Shown here: piece by piece, positions 1 to 11,835 of the stretch | How positions within the stretch are numbered: the first letter of the stretch is position 1 | Layout: each line of letters begins with the position of its first letter | Assembly: GCA_016165875.1 (NCBI GenBank) | Contig: JABBOT010000016.1 | Coordinates: 4,920,327-4,984,326 of the forward strand | Length of the DNA: 64,000 nucleotides | DNA from: Acanthopleura granulata | Lineage: Eukaryota; Mollusca; Polyplacophora; Chitonida; Chitonidae | Direction of reading: 5' to 3' | Notes under the pieces: model-generated | Seen by the model: only the letters and a program-made list of their open reading frames with translations | What the model was told of the DNA's origin: nothing | Database searches by the model: none | Program-made: the position numbers and the translations under genes

Positions 1-140
1 ATGTGTGGGAAGGTCTGCCAGCATCCTACGGTTTCCCACAGGAACTGTCCGGTTTCCTCTCACCATAATGCCGGCCGCCGTCGTATACGTAAAATGTTCT
101 TGAGTAAGGCGTAAAACACCAATCAAATAAATAAATAAAT
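1..140 (+). repeat. SINE-A copy, 3' part
   Basis: This is the downstream body and tail of the commonest repeat here, called SINE-A. It has the GTGGGAAGGTCTGCCAGC block, the ACCATAATGCCGGCCGCC block, TTCTTGAGTA and an AAATAAATAAAT tail. The tRNA-like head lies outside the window. Confidence 0.85.
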
Positions 141-245
141 GAAACTGTGCCCTGTTACCTCCAACCACAATGCTGACTGCCGTCGTATAAATGAAATATT
201 CTTGAGTACGAAGTAAAGCACCGGCCAAATAAATAAAAAAAAGGA
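141..245 (+). repeat. SINE-A fragment, 3' end only
   Basis: A second, more diverged SINE-A 3' end follows the first directly. It ends in AAATAAATAAAAAAAAGG. Confidence 0.7.
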
Positions 246-516
246 AATAATTCCTGGATTGAGGCGACATTTCTGGTAAAAATTTCTAGGCACTGTGAGG
301 CCTGATGGCTATAGTTTCCCAAACACATATACAATCTAGGGATGTTACCTTGACAACAGCGACACAGACATTTCAGGACGTTTCCAAGTGTCAATCCACA
401 CAAGTTTCAGCTCAAAACGAATCAATACACGCCTTCAAAGCCTACTTTACTAAATAATATTCTCCCGTTCCCCCCTCCCAAAAGCAGAAAAACACAAAAG
501 CTACATGCAAAAAAAA

Positions 517-740
517 TTAGTATTTATTTATCTAATTGGTGTTTTACGCCATAATCAAGAATATTTCACTTACACGACGGCGGCCTGCAGTATCGTGGGA
601 GGCAACCGGGCAGAGCCCGGGGCAATCCAAGACCATCCACAATTTGGACCTTTCCACGTACGATCGGAGAGAAAGCCAATGTCAACTGGGTTTGACCTCA
701 AAGTGACCGCATTGGGGAGAGACACTTGGGTGCACTAGCG
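517..740 (-). repeat. SINE-A copy
   Basis: Reverse-orientation copy: it begins with the complement of the ATAAAT tail and reaches the region around the tRNA-like box B. The ORF across it is repeat-derived. Confidence 0.8.
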
Positions 741-894
741 AACTTCTTCAACCACCCCCTCCCTTCCCTAAAAAATCATAACAATTATTGCTAAAAATCA
801 CTGGATCACACTAAGAAAGGTCTTCCAGCAACCTGTGGATGATCATGAGTTACATCCCAGTCAGCAAATGGTATACTAAACTGTCTTTATTAAA

Positions 895-1145
895 TTGACT
901 TAATACTGTCACATTCGTCTGTGTAAACGCCGAAAATGCCTTCGTTGTATCGTGAGACATTGTACCTCCCTCGCGCGGATTTTCTTTCAATGAAGGAGCC
1001 AGGATGATAGAATTCTCACTGACGGTGACTCTGGCGAGTTGGTGGCAATGTAGTGTCTTGGCCGGAAGTTGGATGGAGTCTGCACTCGTACTTTGTCGGA
1101 GCAAAATTTTGGTGTCTCGGAAATTTTAATCATGGACCATCTTCT
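895..1145 (+). pseudogene. decayed second exon of the A/B/C secreted-peptide family, with its 3' flank
   Basis: One plus-strand frame at about 895-987 reads a cysteine/arginine-rich stretch containing CKRRKCLRCIVRHCTS and then a stop. It aligns with the cysteine domain of genes A, B and C, including the LRCIV and CTS motifs. A TAA sits immediately upstream, where the intact genes encode the IFAQL segment, and the first two cysteines are four residues apart instead of two. No signal-peptide exon was found upstream. Downstream, 1,038-1,140 keeps blocks also found 3' of the intact genes: GGCCGGAAG, a CACTCGTACTTTGTCGG-like block and ATCATGGACCAT. A decayed fourth paralogue is the best reading; a functional exon with altered splicing is possible but unlikely. 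Confidence 0.55.
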
Positions 1146-1251
1146 GATAGCTCAAATATCAGTTGTAACGACTATTTTTTTTGTTTGATGCTGCTGATTA
1201 ACTTTTAGCACCAGTTTGTTTGTAGGCATCAGTCATGAAATAGTACGATAT

Positions 1252-1470
1252 AACAGAGAGTCAAACAACAGCAGCGATGACAGTGTGATAGGTGGTAAAT
1301 GGTCGCTCGTCACGCGCGAAATCTTGCCAGTTTACCTCCGTTAGGGCTTTATGCTAACTATTCATGTAAGTGAATTTGAGAAGAACAGGAAGTAACAACT
1401 TGAACGCCCCCAAGCACCATGGCTTAAGCGGAATTAGGCAAAACAAATTGCAGTGACATTAAATGCGATG
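1252..1470 (-). repeat. repeat M copy (MITE- or SINE-like)
   Basis: Repeat M is recognised by CTGAGGTAAATTGACAAGAG, a CTATCACACTGTCGTCGCTG block and a CCTAATTCNGCTTAAGCC block. This copy is in reverse orientation and nearly complete. Confidence 0.7.
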
Positions 1471-2479
1471 TACTTTACGCCTTGTTGGCAGCCATTTTTG
1501 TGGGTTTCCTCTGTGATAGCCCCAGATCCCTATTAATTTTCCACAAGCGACAATGTTAACGTTCAATGCTGTAACTCTGTCCCCAAACATTCCGTTGCGC
1601 ATACCTTGCACAGTCTGTTAGAAAGCAGCCATAAAAATCTTTGTAGGTTACCTGTCAAAAACTGGAGGTTCCAATGCTAGAAGTTAGGAGGGGCGCCTAG
1701 CAACATTAAGGGGGGTGATACTTTGTGCCGACTCGCCCAAAATTCCAAGCTTTCATCAATAAAACTCATACCCGTCCAAAGTTCAGGCCATTTCCATTAT
1801 GTTCATGCCACCTGTGCACCCAAATTGGCCGGCTGGCAGCACAAAAAGACTTTATACCCTAAAATACTCCGAATTACGTTTCTGCTAATACACTGTAATT
1901 TTCTATGTTTAACTTATAAACATTTTTATGCATCAGATATTAAACACTTGGAGATTATAGCATTATAGTATAGGCCTATATACATGTTTTAGACACTTAT
2001 GTCTGATACTCAAATATTTGTGTATATTGATCAAACACTCTTGTTTCAAGTTTAATCACCCATTACACGCGTTAGGCTTTGGTCATTTTTACAGTGTAGG
2101 TAATGATTCTTGAATCCAGGTGACTCCAGTGTTAGTCAGGCAAAAATCTCGCCAAGGTCTCGCGTTTGCAGACGACCGGAGGAATGGTCTGTAAAGGACA
2201 TTTAAAGAAGGTTTGGAGACCACAGAATATACTTGTGACGACAGCGACTTTTGATTGGCTGTCCCCGGCTAGTTTTTCAAGATCAACAAACTCACGCGCT
2301 GAAAGCACACAGCCAATCAGAATACATTTATGGTAAATCATCACCAGGAGAGTTGTTGGTGTACTCTGTTTTTACCGAGTTCTCTAGTCATGTGACGCCG
2401 AGTAAGTTGCTGTTAAACGTCATTAGATTTTAATTATCGCTTTCTTTTTAAGCCATGACGCCAAGAGGGTGTCTACGTT
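1471..2479. other. no gene recognised
   Basis: AT-rich sequence with only short ORFs that lack recognisable domains, signal peptides or supported splice sites. I see no repeat family here that recurs in the window. Confidence 0.5.
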
Positions 2480-2690
2480 GCTACTAAAGAACCCAGTTGT
2501 CGAAACCAACATTCGTACACCAGCCGACGACCAAAATGGACGTTTCGGGTCAATAATCGCAAGATCAGTTCCAAAAATGACGAATAACACAAACTTAACA
2601 ATAAAACTGAACTAAGAAAATATATAAATATAAAAATTTGGACGGATTCATGCACAACGAAGCAGTGAACAGTTTTCAATGATGAGAAGG
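2480..2690 (-). repeat. repeat R copy
   Basis: Repeat R is defined by TGCATGAATCCGTCC, a TATATATTTTCTAAGTTC-like block, GAAACTGGTCTTGCGA and CCCGGAACGCCCATTT. This reverse copy also keeps the part upstream of TGCATGAATCCGTCC. It is not protein coding. Confidence 0.65.
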
Positions 2691-2989
2691 CGCAAGCATT
2701 TTCAAGAACAGCTGGAATAATACATAAACTGAGGTTAGTTGACAACAGGTTTCACCGGTTTCGTGCGACCATTTGCACGCTATCACACTGTTACATTTTT
2801 TTCTGGTTTTACTGTCCACGCTGTAGTCATTTACACTTGCACTTCATGATGTCATGAATATTTCTAATTACATTGATTTTAGGAAATATCATTGACAGTC
2901 ACATTTCTTTCTTAACAGATCCTGTCTAAAAGGAATACGCGTAGATATACCTTCTCGTCATACTGATATATATATGTATATCGGTGCCA

Positions 2990-4985
2990 ACTAAAGCATA
3001 CTTCGTGCCAGATGAAAATGCATGTAAATACCGGTAAGCCATACGAATTGGACAAGTCCTTCTCCAAGAAGATCGATTCTCCAACCAGCTTGGTCAGAGC
3101 ATCCTTGGAATCCAAGTTATGGGTGAAGATGACCTCCGGCACAAGCTGCATTATTGGGGCCCAATTGCTGTTATCTGGCGTAAAGCGCTCACTCAGCTGG
3201 GTGACCAAGTTGTCCAGGAACGGGACGGCAACTGACAGTTTGTGATAGTCGCTGTAAAGGAAAAAGATGAGTAATTATTTTACTTTTAATTAGCAATGCA
3301 ATATAGACCTTTTGGATTTTACATGTACATCACCTCAACGATATCCCGTCCCTAGATCCACCAAGCTGAGAATACTTTTCCCTTTGCCCTTAGTAACATT
3401 TTCACTCATAACAACCCCATAAAGTATATAAAAGCAACGGTAACCCCGGACTTCGTGCCGGAATGTTGTACCTGTTCCTCTCCATTTTTGTGACTCTGGA
3501 GATTGTTTTTTCACCGCACACCTCGTCGGCGATCCGCTGGACTTCGGTCTACCAGTTGTCCCACGTTACCTCAGTATCAAGTTTCATCGCTGCTACACTG
3601 TTATCCCGTCCTTTTGGGTGTGATAAGACATAATAGATGTCACTGTATCGACTCTGTAGCTTTTGACTCAGGGTCTTTAGAGGTCCAGTGTTTCTTAAAG
3701 CACGACAAGGACCACTATGTTCACGAAGGACGGCAGAGACGTTTTTAACCTATTGGCTGTAATAAGAGTATCTCTATCCCATGTCCAAACTTTCGCTGGA
3801 AACTTCCGGATAGGAGTCTGGATCTGTAATCGCATCCAGACATGTAACGATGTACTCGTACATCGAACACATGCACTCGAGACAAGTGTGCCGCTTAACC
3901 CATCGAGTCTTGCATAGTTCTTTCAATTTGTGAGCTCGTACATCAGGGACGTAGTAGGTCAGAACCTTTTCAAGAAATCGCTGTCGTTTGAGAAAGTTAT
4001 GGAAGAACAAATACACCGTATTGATAATGTCAATCGCATTTCTGACCTGTACCAAAGTGGAGGACGATCCTAGAGACAAGTTAAGTAAGTTAGAATCACA
4101 ATGGGTGAATCAATGTCAGGCGGTTCAGGTGACGAATGCGGCCCTGTACGCCGACAGTTTCGCTGGACATAGCAGATCCATCGTGTGACTGGCCTCTCGT
4201 GTCACCTACACACAAACCGTTGACAGTAAGAACAGCGAGAATGCTATCGGTGACGTTCTGTCCTGTAACTCTTTCAAGGTGAAGAAAGTCAAGAAAAATT
4301 TCCTTGATTTCAGGGGAGTACGACTTCGACAAGTCTACAAATCTGATGCACAAATACAAAATTTCTTGGCGGGAGTACTTATCAGTAACCTCATCAGCCA
4401 TTATGTTGTAATACCGGGTTGCATGCAAACCCGAGAAAATATTATCCTTGAAGCAAGTCGAAATCAGAGTGATCAGTTCGTTCTGGATGATTTTTGAATT
4501 ATACTGCTGATTTCGCATTCCGGCTTCCAAATGTTCCGGCAGGACCGGGTCAGATTTGACTCACTGTCCTAAGATAGCCAGAAAATTCCCTCGATTTGAG
4601 CAGCAGTGTTATCGTCTCGAGGCTCACCGAGCGGTACCATCTGTCGACCGCATAACATAATTCTTTCCACCAGTCTTAGGAGCATTTTTCGACAACGGAA
4701 GTTGTGCTGTGTTCAATGTTCGGTCAGTCCGCATCTCCGGCTCTGTTTACGTTGCAAAGAAGTGTTTTGCGACAACAGCTGCTTGATGGTATGAATGACT
4801 GCTATGGTCAGAAAAGATACCGCTTTTAGTCTTCGCTTTCCTTAACTTTTGGAACGGCTCTAAGACCAATGTTCCCAGCTGACCTTTTTTTTTCGGGGCA
4901 AAGAGAACACAAAATGTACACTGTCCACCCTGTTTTAGCGGCGAGTATACCAGCCACTTCTGCGAAGTTCTTCCTTTATCCATGC
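2990..4985 (-). pseudogene. decayed hAT-superfamily transposase (TTF zinc finger + DUF4371-like)
   Basis: Read on the minus strand, the pieces follow the order of hAT-like proteins of the ZMYM/THAP12 type. 4,983-4,747 gives a TTF-type zinc-finger segment (KWLVYSPLKQGGQCTFCVLF). 4,690-4,530 gives the CGRQMVPLGEPRDD segment. 4,530-4,096 gives the catalytic-core start (YYNIMADEVTD, FLDFLHLERVTG, RGQSHDGSAM). 4,079-3,774 gives VRNAIDIINTVYLFF and KELCKTRWVKRH. 3,720-3,500 and 3,245-2,990 give the later helical region (PFLDNLVTQLSERFTPDN). Frame changes and stops separate the pieces, for example at about 4,090 between the GRIRHLNRL and NLLNLSLGSS segments and several between 3,500 and 3,760. This is a transposon fossil. 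No terminal inverted repeats or target duplications were identified. Confidence 0.8.
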
Positions 4986-4999
4986 TGAAAAATTTGAAA

Positions 5000-6399
5000 T
5001 CCTTGGGTGGCCTGTGAATAAAAAGAGAAAAAAAATCTTATTAGCACCACTTGTACAAATAGGTATCTGATAACTTTTTCAAATGAAATTTTTCGGACCT
5101 TTATCAAAATTTTATTCTTGTATGTGGCAAAAAAACTTGAACAAAGCCTTACTTTATTAACCTAGCTGAAATGGTTCGTTAAGAGTGTGTGGCGAAGTTC
5201 GTAATTAACTTCATCATTGGCAATGTCGCCCGCAGCAACAAAGTTAATATCGTTCCTGTGTATCTGATCCGTATTACCAGCTTGTAGATCTAGGGCACAT
5301 TGTCCAGACTCGATGTTAGAAACGGGGCGATTTGGTACTGGGAGGGGTTAATGTGAAGTACTAGGTGTCTCCTCATTACGAGTGGCAGTCTGCACATGAT
5401 TGTTCGGCGGTGATATGTGGGGTTGTCGTTCCATCATTTCGCGATGTGTAATTCCCTATATGAGAAATTGTTCCAATAAACCATGATTCTTAAGCTCAAT
5501 TGGCAATATAATATATATACAGTACTCTGAAAGGATTTGTATGTACATTTATATTTTTCCAGGGAAAATACTGTGAAAATAATTCACATAATCTTGATTT
5601 ATTCTAACTATGCCATATAAGGAGAGGTGCATTTAGGATTTCTGTTTTGGTAAACCTGAGTTTTCCAGATTCAAAGTATGGTTTAGATTCGTTACATTAG
5701 TTCTCGGTCTCGTCATATTTGAAAATATAAAGTATTATATCAGTAAGATATGCATACATATTTGAAGAAGATGTGCATGTATTAAAAACCAGCAATATTC
5801 TGGGAGAAAGATAGTCAAATTACGTTCAATTCCTGACTGGCGAGTACGCCAATATATGATCTAAGTGGATGACATTCCTGAGGAGCAGATGGGACTACAC
5901 ATAGGCCTATTTTCATGTCAGATTATTCTAGTAACTAATGATACCGATAGGCGTAAATTTTGTAAATATTATCATTATACAATTATTTGTGCTAAATATG
6001 CGTTGACCGACTAAAATTATACACGGTCTGTATGATCTTTGAAACCTTACGCCCAACGGATTACTGCAAATAAAATGGCAGACTTACGAGTATGGATAAT
6101 GTATATATATTGGATCGAGTCCCGAGGAAACTGTTTTATATGTGCCCATGTAGCAGGGCTTCTAGACACGTCACGGAGCACAACGTTGAATGCAACAACA
6201 CAACATGTCATTGTAGAAAGCAAAAGGACAAGGGCTATGACTGTGTGTTGAGTAGTGTGTACACTACAGTGAGACTTGAGCAATCACATGGCCTAAATAA
6301 ACTGGAATATCTAAACTGGAAGTATGTGCGTCATCTAAGAAATTGGTTGGATCAACTATTCCTCACCAGGTACTTTCACCGCGACTAGACCACACTTGA
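5000..6399. other. unique-looking flank before the duplicated segment; no gene recognised
   Basis: Mostly AT-rich. A 98-codon plus-strand ORF at 6,092-6,388 has six cysteines but no signal peptide or recognisable domain, and it overlaps other open frames, so I do not call it a gene. The near-identical segment begins at 6,400. Confidence 0.45.
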
Positions 6400-6654
6400 T
6401 GACACGACATCAATATGTGCTCAGTACGTCATGGACAGCGACAGTATTGCTGTTGGAGTATTGGGGTTGGGCAGTAGGCGGGCTGTGAATGAACACTATC
6501 TGGACGACACTATCGGCGACTGTGTAACTTTCAATTCGCAAATAATTGTAACTTGCATATGTAATTCCTATCGCAGGCCAAGCATCTTGTTAAAATAAAA
6601 ATTTCTCGCCTAATGTAGGAGATGGTATTTGTCTCTTTAGACGTTACTTCGGCG

Positions 6655-8110
6655 GCGACATTTTTTTCGTCTTTCGCGCACTCAAACTTTTGCGCGCCCC
6701 AACACCTCTCAGCCTCGTCGGCAGCCGTCGATCGAAGTTGACCATGGTAAGAGCGCCTTACGTCCACGTTTTGTAACAGCGTCGGCTGTCGCTGAAGAGA
6801 CCGATGAAGGACTTGCAGTCTCTACCTCAACGGTCGCAGATGTGGGTTGATGCATGCCTTTCGTCGTGATCGTCTCGTTTCGCTAAGGTAGAGGACCATT
6901 TAGCCTGAGGATGCTACGCCATCTGCTGCGGTCGTTTGCAATGTCCTCTCGGCGGTCTGTGTCGATGTCCAGCGCTCTCATATCTCGCTTGCAGACATTC
7001 TTGTAGCGTAGTTGTGGGCAGCCAACAGTTCTCTTGCCAGTTGCAAGTTCCCCGTACAGGATGTCTTGGGATTCCAAAAGTGCGCCAGTGCGTCGAACTT
7101 GGGTGCCTCCACGAAACCTTGTGTAGGGGCTTGGTCTGGAAATAGGAATTAGTGATGCACAGATTGTGGTAACAGTAGAGCTCTAGAAAGCGCTGTCCGT
7201 TTTCATTCGTCTTGCAAAATCCAAACTGACGTAGACAAGTGGGCCAGGAGTCGTGATCGGCACCCACCAATCTCCCAGAAGAATAAGCTGGACCAGATTG
7301 GGAGTTTTCCTGATGATGGCATCAAGGCTTCCAAAAAAGATATATCTTTTGCCTCTGGTGTGGAAGTCAGGGTTGGTGTGCGTGTGCTGACAAGAGTGAC
7401 TGGGCCATCCGAGGCGTGGAGGCGACGAGTCAGCAGCTGTTCAGTTCCATTGTGTCCTGATTCGACCATCTTCAGCAAAAAGTTCCTGACCGCAAAACCG
7501 TATTCTCTCAGGTTGTTTCCCTTGCCAGAAGAAGGTGTAGTCTGTTTCCTGCAGTGTGCCTGTTCCTGCAAGACGTGTTTCCTGGAGAGTGGCTATGTTC
7601 ACTTGTGGTCGCTTCAGTTCGTTGTTGATAATAGCTGTCTTTCGGGTGTCACCGATGCACCTTACTGGCTGGGGACTGCCCAGCTTGAGGCGGGCGGTAG
7701 CTCTCTAGTGAGATCTGAAGGTCCCTCCCACCGACGAAAATACCCCCTGGCGCCTCACTCTACGCCAATCAAGATGAAGCTTATAACCGCTAAACTGCTG
7801 TTTCCCGTGTTCGTTTTACGCTGTTAGGCGAAGCTGAAGTGTCCTATCCGGGGCGCAAGCCTGGGCAGAAGTATAAGGAGGACCACTTGTTGCCCAGGCA
7901 GCAGGTCTCACCTCTTCACGTTGCCGATGAATCCAGTGGAACGGCAAAAGCCGATACAGGCTGGCACTAGGAACGTCGAAGTTTTTCTCAGAAGTGAGTA
8001 TGACCGCAAGGCAGCGGAGGTTAGATGGGGTTTTCCTTCTCCTAGGTGGGTAGCCGACCAAGGCTGACGAGCCCCACCTACCCGAAGCATCTGGTTTTAC
8101 GGCGCCAGAG
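6655..8110 (-). mobile_element. LINE remnant, internally deleted (copy 1)
   Basis: On the minus strand the 5' region (about 8,110-7,650) precedes an endonuclease-domain fragment at 7,571-7,150 with GFAVRNF-, TPEAKD-, GADHDSWPT- and TNENGQRFLEL-type segments. Such segments are common in animal LINE proteins often annotated as craniofacial development protein 2-like. Immediately after KPLHKVSWRHP the sequence jumps to the far C-terminal part (LYGELATGKRTVGCPQLRYK, CKRDMRALDID, at 7,077-6,890). It then gives a degraded C-terminal zinc-finger segment ending in GLFSDSRRCYKTWT and a stop at 6,758-6,760. The reverse-transcriptase core is missing. Frameshifts and stops are present. Copy 1 also lacks the N-terminal WNVRTM segment present in copy 2. 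Confidence 0.8.
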
Positions 8111-8629
8111 ATCTGCCTTCGCCCCTTCTTTTTGTCAGTAATTCACTTCATTTCAGTCAGTAAACAATTCTGCTACGTGAATGCCAGGAGCTGAGCATCA
8201 CACTTCTTGTATGTTTGGTATCATTAAGACTGTATACGTGCAAAAAAAAAAAGAAAAGAAAAGAAGCGCATCCCTCCCAACTAAAACTGTGGCCTTTACA
8301 CTTGACGACATGGGGTGATCTCCGAAAGGGTTCACCTGACTGACACAGGCTATTTGAGACGCGCGCCACGAGGGCATTTTTTAGGTAGTGGGAAAATATC
8401 CCCGTTACCACCAACCAACCACCCTTAGAACCAACAGCCTATCAGTCCGCGGAAAATGTTCACTCTCAAAACTTGCGGAAACCACAATGAACTGCCCCGC
8501 CAAAGAATATTCCCCCGATTTTGAGTTCATTTCATTTCAGGCCGTCTTTTTTTATTTATATCAATGCATATTTTTTCAGAGGTTGGGACGGGGTTTCTGC
8601 CCAGTCCTTCCATCCCCCACCCCCGCCAG

Positions 8630-8745
8630 TGCCATCTGTCCACGAAAATGTGTGTTCCGGGTCAGTAACCGCAAGACCAGTTTCCAAACACGACAAATAA
8701 GACAAACTTGTAGTAAGTAAGAAAGTATATAAAATATATAGCACA
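8630..8745 (-). repeat. repeat R fragment (copy 1)
   Basis: Reverse copy with TTCCGGGTCAGTAACCGCAA, GACCAGTTTCC and the AAGTATATAAAATATATA block. Confidence 0.6.
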
Positions 8746-8834
8746 TTTTGCCTTTCGAATTAAATGCACCATGTCATGTACCATGACAAAAATTCACGTG
8801 TCAACCGCATGTGGATTGTTAATTCAAAACATCC

Positions 8835-9080
8835 CTTGTTGCTGCCTGGCTTGACGTTCAGCACTGTAGGTTAGAGCCGACAACTGGTCGGCCTGTTGTC
8901 AGTATAATGTGACTGAGTCGGGTGTCATCTGTGGCGGCTGCACTTTGATGGCATGGACTGGCCCTGTTACAAAAAGACACATTGTTTATACAGGCATTCT
9001 AAGGTTTCATCGTCGTTATATAATAGAAAAATTGTTATATAGAGCGAAAAACCCAAGGATACATACAAATATATATATCC
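8835..9080 (+). repeat. SINE-B copy (copy 1)
   Basis: SINE-B is a second short interspersed family with a CTGGTCGGCCNGTTGTCAG-like core, a GTGTCATCTGTG block, a GGCGGCTGCACTTTG block and a CATACATACA-type end. This copy is diverged and lacks a clear tRNA-like head. Confidence 0.65.
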
Positions 9081-9840
9081 TCTCTAGACTACGACATCTC
9101 AGTTGTAAACCCCACAACTGACTTTACCATCTGTTATAAAAATAAATCACGGCGCTTGCATAAAGGAATTGTAAGATCATTGTAACTTCTCAAAGTTACC
9201 ATCGCGATCGCAGGCAAAAGTTTACTGGTCGGTGTAAATGGGTAATAAACCAGTCAATCAATTTTTCTTATCTTCATTTTCAAAAGAGCTCTACATCAGC
9301 ATGACTCATCTGCATTCAACAACATCATCTGAAAAACTTCTCTTAACACCTTTCTAGGAGAATTAAATTTCACACCTTTGCAGAGCGAGTCGAAAATTAC
9401 TAACTAGCTTCTCCGCCCAAGCCAGATGTTTGCAATCGAAGTTAATTTTAGGGCGATTGTAAATATTTACAACTTGGCCATGACGTTTGTTATTCTTGAT
9501 AGTAAGCTACGACGTTCGTAGCTTGCAATCATCTTGTGTAAGAGGCTGTAGATTGTAAATGAGGGCCACAATCTTTGATCGCAGTGATTTATAATCAACT
9601 TACGCTTACGACTCATTTGTGCAAGCGACCCTGTGCAACGATCTTTACGGTTTAGGAGTGGTGTATGAATGTCCGGCGGTACTTGACACCAAGGATCCGA
9701 AACACTGTGCGAGGTAATTTGGGGACTAGGATGTTCGAAAGCCAGCTAAGAGAGGCGAGACTACGAGAAGATGAGACAGAGGTTTAAATAGGTCAGCTTG
9801 ACTTAATCACTTGCAAAAATATGCGGTTATAGCCCGTTTC
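9081..9840. other. upstream flank of gene A; no gene recognised
   Basis: No coding region is supported. It contains an inverted pair around TACGACGTTCGTAGCTTGCA at about 9,508-9,527 and AT-rich stretches, and leads into the gene A core promoter. Confidence 0.4.
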
Positions 9841-9842
9841 CA

Positions 9843-9850
9843 TTTAAATA
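9843..9850 (+). promoter_or_regulatory. TATA-like box of gene A
   Basis: TTTAAATA lies 57 nt before the homologous start codon. It aligns with TATA boxes at the same place in genes B and C, followed in all three by an A-C-rich block and a GTCT/CTGACATT-like block. Confidence 0.6.
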
Positions 9851-9906
9851 CAAACAATCAGCCGTCTCGCTGACATTCGGTCTGTGTGCTGTAAATGTCC
9901 GCCGTG

Positions 9907-10909
9907 ATGAATTGTTACCGATCGACTGTTGTTGCTGTTGCTCTGATGGTGATTGACTTGGCACAGGCTAACAGCGCATTTCTTAGTCAGAAAATTCACA
10001 GCAGTCTTAGAAATACAGGCGTCGCAGCCCTTGAACGCCAGCTAAAAGTAAATATTGATGGGAGAGCGCCAAGTAAGTTAAACAAGTCGTTTCCCTGAGT
10101 CTGTACCCTGCAATTCGTTGCATTTCGAGAACAATTCCGCCATTCATTTTCTAATCCCATATAATAAATTAGTCTTGAGAAACTTTAATTGTTGAATTTA
10201 TCATCACTTGATATTGGCAATTCTTTGTCTCACGATATTCTAGCCTGACTTCAGTATAGAGCAGGATGTCAATGTGTCACGTGAGATCTCCTGTAGATGG
10301 TTACATAACTACGCCAAAGGATGTACTACCAAATATGCTTTCAACATCTGGGTCTTCATTGTCTTGTATTGCACGAAACTGATCCGTGGTCATAGTTCTT
10401 TCTGAAAAACTAAAGGGATTATTTATAAGAAATTGCTATTTCCCTACGAACTAAAACGGATTCTCATTATAGAGATCTCTAAGTAACTAAAGCTTATTAC
10501 TCATTTATTTCTAAATTGCTACTACTTAAATAACTCAAACTGTATTATTGCTAAACTTGTCTACTTCCTGACTCACCAAAACAGATTTTTTTGCTTCCAA
10601 AGACTACAGAACATAATCATAACGCACACAACGAAAAGACGTTGTATGCAACTACACTCCAGTTTATTTCTTTTCAGAATAGAGTCTTGGCCATCCCTGA
10701 CCCTTTTTATGCAGACTTTAAATTCAGTTACAATATTAGATAAGTTACCAAATTCTTCTATTGCAGATAAGGAGCGGGTCAAGGACATTTTCGCCCAACT
10801 GTGTCAGATATGTCGACGCAGAAACCGTCTTCGCTGTATCGTCAAATACTGTGCATCCCGCACCCGGTCGCGCCCGATTGGAGGATACCAAAATTATGAC
10901 ATCTATTGA
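9907..10909 (+). CDS. gene A: secreted basic cysteine-rich peptide precursor (copy 1)
   Basis: Two exons, 9,907-10,072 and 10,767-10,909, encode 102 residues. The donor is A|GTAAGT and the acceptor TTGCAG|AT; the intron is phase 1. Residues 1-23 (MNCYRSTVVAVALMVIDLAQ then ANS) are a typical signal peptide. The pro-region keeps a SLRNTGVAALERQL motif shared with gene B and in weaker form gene C. Exon 2 encodes ERVKDIFAQL followed by four cysteines spaced C-x2-C-x7-C-x4-C in an Arg/Lys-rich stretch, then a variable tail ending NYDIY. An in-frame ATG at 9,895 would add four residues, but B and C align to the ATG at 9,907, so I chose that. The family is not recognised. A secreted two-disulfide peptide is inferred; receptor, tissue and target are unknown. 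The signal peptide argues against a cytoplasmic role. Confidence 0.78.
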
Positions 10910-11730
10910 CTCAGGCGAGATGGCCTAAACGTAATTCCTTGACTGGAAGTTTGCCCGAGTTTGTACACCCATGCCTTGTCGGAGCAGAAGCTCTTGTTCT
11001 AGAAGCAGTGACTGTCATCCTTGTTTTAACACTGGAGAATAGATTTTAGTGTCCTTAGTGTCGGTTATTTAGCTTGCTGTTGAATGTAAGCGAGCTGACG
11101 TTGACAAATATGAGGCTGTCAGAATTTACTAACGGTGCTTAAAACTTTTTAACGGTTTTTTCAGTCTGTTCACTCGACATTTCACCAGTCTTCGCCGACT
11201 AACTTAGATAGCGGACAGGGAGGGCACCACTGCTGCATTGTTATATTTCATTACCAACCAAAAACAATTCTTTATTAACGTGCGAACAATGCGCTCTTTT
11301 AATTTCTGTTTTTATAACAACATACCTCACTACTAAAGCCTGTCGCGCACTGTTTTTTGTATCTATTATCTTTCTTTACGTCAACCATTGTTCTTTCTTT
11401 AGTTCTGTTCCAAACTAGGTCAAAGTCATTTTAGTTGATACGAGTGGTGTATCAACATGTCGCAGTGTTAATATCGCCTCCCTGTTTATATAAACAGATG
11501 CATTTAAAGTGCAATTGAGATACTTTTATATATTTTTCCTAGCTTTTTATCGCAGGGTTTTGGATTCATTACCAATGTGGGCCTTTCCGTGTTCAATTTA
11601 ACATAAAGAAATGTGGACTACGCACTGGATTTGAAGCATCGGGAACACGGAAACTTCTATTAGCAGGAAACTATCTACCTGTAGAATTATACATAAATTT
11701 ATTATATTGCGGCGCTAAAAGGATACTGCA
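10910..11730. other. gene A 3' flank
   Basis: Just after the stop, about 10,938-11,000, CTTGACTGGAAG and CCTTGTCGGAGCAGAAG match blocks 3' of gene B and of the relic at 1 kb, suggesting a conserved 3' UTR segment. No further coding region is supported. Confidence 0.45.
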
Positions 11731-11835
11731 CAGAGAGTGAAACCAAAGCAGCGACGAATGTCTGTGAAATCTGACCTCTTGTCAATTTACCTCAGTCAGG
11801 GCTTTATTGTTACTGTTCGTGTAAATGTTTGAAGC
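11731..11835 (-). repeat. repeat M fragment (copy 1)
   Basis: Keeps the AAAGCAGCGACGA block and the GTCAATTTACCTCAGTCAGG block. Confidence 0.6.

Noticed and set aside
6092..6388. 98-codon plus-strand ORF with six cysteines
   Set aside because: No signal peptide, competing open frames, no relative elsewhere in the window.
9895..9906. Upstream in-frame ATG as the start of gene A
   Set aside because: Genes B and C align to the ATG at 9,907 and have no ATG at this place.
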